NCBI GenBank assembly: GCA_937124525.1
Contig: CAKZLA010000550.1
Coordinates: forward strand, 1 to 14,290
Length of the DNA stretch: 14,290 nt
Direction of reading: 5' to 3'
Source of the DNA: an uncultured Desulfobacterium sp.
GTDB lineage: Bacteria; Desulfobacterota; Desulfobacteria; Desulfobacterales; Desulfobacteraceae
The notes beneath the pieces were generated by a model. The model worked only from the letters and a program-made list of their open reading frames with translations. It ran no database searches and was not told the origin of the DNA. The position numbers and the translations under genes are program-made. Numbering within the stretch: the stretch's first letter is position 1; every line of letters begins with the position of its first letter. Positions 13,276 through 14,290 of this stretch are shown in pieces.

Positions 13276-14290
13276 TCACTTGGGATAAAACGTTTTCCCA
13301 ACACGACAGATATGGGCTATCAAAACATTCTCCGGCATGATGGCATAGCAAAAGACCTTACCCTTTTCAAGGGAGCCCAGCCTATCATTCATCAAAAGCG
13401 CCCGGGCAGGATTAAGGGTAATCAAAGAGATGGCCTCTGAAATGGAAATGGGTCGTTCAAGTCGTTCAATAAAATAAGAAAGTTCATTCCAAAGATTCAG
13501 ATCGTGGTTGGATGCAATGCTGTCGGTTCCCAGACACACGCAAATGCCTGCATCCAATATTTTTTCCCAGGGGGCCCGGCCCACACCAATGAAATCATTG
13601 CTCCGGGGGCACAAGCATACGTTTGTACCGGTGTGGGCAATGATCTCAATATCTCGGTCCGACACCTTGACACAGTGCACGGCCAAGGTGGTATTGTCCA
13701 GCAAACCAAAATCCCTGGCATGCTCAATGGGGGTTTTCATGGGTGGCACATATTCTCCCAGCAAATTATTTTGTTCCAGCAATTTATAAAAGCTGTTTTT
13801 TTCTCCCATGAGCATGCCGGTCTCATCTTCATGTTCAGCCATATGTATGGAAAAGGGAAGGTTTTTTTTAGTGTCCTGGCGTTTGACCTCCTGTAACATT
13901 GCGATACTTGTGGTGTGCAGGGCATGACCTGCGCCTGCAATGGCACTAAGAGGTGCTTTTCCATAGGGAAGTTTCTTAATCGGGATGACAGCTGACAAAA
14001 AACCAAAGGCCTCAACAAAGCAGGTATGATAAACGCCCAGTTTTGTCAAAATATCAATAATTTTTCCATCCTGGTGCGTTAAAATATCACCAAAACAACA
14101 GATTCCCTGTTCCTTTGCCCCAATCACAGCCTTTTCAACGGCATCAAAATCGGTTTTGCTGTAGTTATGGGTCATCATGCTCAAAAGCCAGGGGATGAAT
14201 CCCTGTCCGGATACGGTTTTACCTTTGAGTTTTGATAATTTCAGATGGCAATGGGCATTGACAAGGCCTGGCACCATGGTCACTTCCCCC
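13276..14290 (-). CDS. Amidohydrolase-superfamily deaminase/hydrolase, 5' end outside window
   Basis: The frame is open to the right edge (GEVTMVPGLVNAH), so roughly 50-60 N-terminal residues, including the usual small beta-sandwich strand region, lie outside the window. Metal ligands of the ATZ/TRZ-type amidohydrolases are all seen: NAHCHL (HxH), FSIHMAEHEDE (third His and the catalytic Glu), AVHCVKVSDRDI (fourth His) and LGTDSIASNHDLNLWNE (Asp). The CPRSN and GTDSxASN motifs resemble aminodeoxyfutalosine deaminases of the menaquinone futalosine pathway. Guanine-deaminase/SsnA-like or S-adenosylhomocysteine-deaminase-like activity cannot be excluded. The protein is cytoplasmic. The ATP-grasp gene follows on the same strand after a gap of 58 to 115 bases, depending on its start, which suggests an operon. 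The superfamily is certain; the substrate is a guess. Confidence 0.85.
   Translation of the reverse strand, partial: GEVTMVPGLVNAHCHLKLSKLKGKTVSGQGFIPWLLSMMTHNYSKTDFDAVEKAVIGAKEQGICCFGDILTHQDGKIIDILTKLGVYHTCFVEAFGFLSAVIPIKKLPYGKAPLSAIAGAGHALHTTSIAMLQEVKRQDTKKNLPFSIHMAEHEDETGMLMGEKNSFYKLLEQNNLLGEYVPPMKTPIEHARDFGLLDNTTLAVHCVKVSDRDIEIIAHTGTNVCLCPRSNDFIGVGRAPWEKILDAGICVCLGTDSIASNHDLNLWNELSYFIERLERPISISEAISLITLNPARALLMNDRLGSLEKGKVFCYAIMPENVLIAHICRVGKTFYPK

Noticed and set aside
14281..14283. GTG at 14283 as the start of the amidohydrolase
   Set aside because: The frame continues to the edge, and the family normally has an N-terminal strand region before PGLVNAHCH, so the start lies outside.
1..14290. 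CRISPR arrays, tRNA or rRNA genes
   Set aside because: No regularly spaced direct repeats and no recognisable tRNA or rRNA segments were seen on either strand.

Overview
The window looks like a chromosomal segment of a sulfate-reducing Desulfobacterota bacterium, probably a Desulfobacteraceae-type member. This is inferred from protein content, since no rRNA or other marker is present. It holds two molybdenum hydroxylases of the Desulfovibrio gigas aldehyde oxidoreductase (Mop) type, a flavoprotein with heterodisulfide-reductase-type CCG domains, and a DsrC/TusE-family protein. Intergenic DNA is AT-rich and genes are moderately GC-rich.

Layout, left to right. (1) Bases 1-5181, minus strand: a Mop-like aldehyde oxidoreductase (2260-5181) is followed, with a 20-bp overlap, by a large flavin/iron-sulfur/CCG protein that runs off the left edge. 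They look like an enzyme and its electron acceptor. (2) 5182-5547: AT-rich divergent control region with a structured leader for the minus-strand operon, and a promoter plus a candidate operator for the plus-strand gene. (3) 5548-6573, plus: double-hotdog acyl-CoA thioesterase. (4) 6690-7439, minus: endonuclease/exonuclease/phosphatase-fold protein. (5) About 7509-7713, plus: C-terminal remnant of a transposase. (6) 7714-12160, minus: a second Mop-like hydroxylase, a TusE/DsrC-like sulfur carrier whose start codon abuts the hydroxylase stop, a 247-bp spacer rich in nested inverted repeats, then a class V cysteine desulfurase. (7) 12161-12440: control region with two stacked palindromes. (8) 12441-14290, minus: a RimK-type ATP-grasp ligase and an amidohydrolase that runs off the right edge.

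Working model (inference). The first hydroxylase oxidises aldehydes and passes electrons through its two [2Fe-2S] clusters to the CCG flavoprotein. That protein lacks the NAD(P)-binding subdomain of its GltD-like relatives, so it probably does not reduce NAD(P). The second hydroxylase has an altered substrate pocket. It sits with a cysteine desulfurase and a single-cysteine TusE-like carrier, an arrangement that suggests a sulfur relay supplying the terminal sulfido ligand of the molybdenum cofactor. The desulfurase resembles the branch known from selenium-dependent molybdenum hydroxylase loci. This possible sulfuration module and the structured spacer inside it are the most interesting parts of the window.
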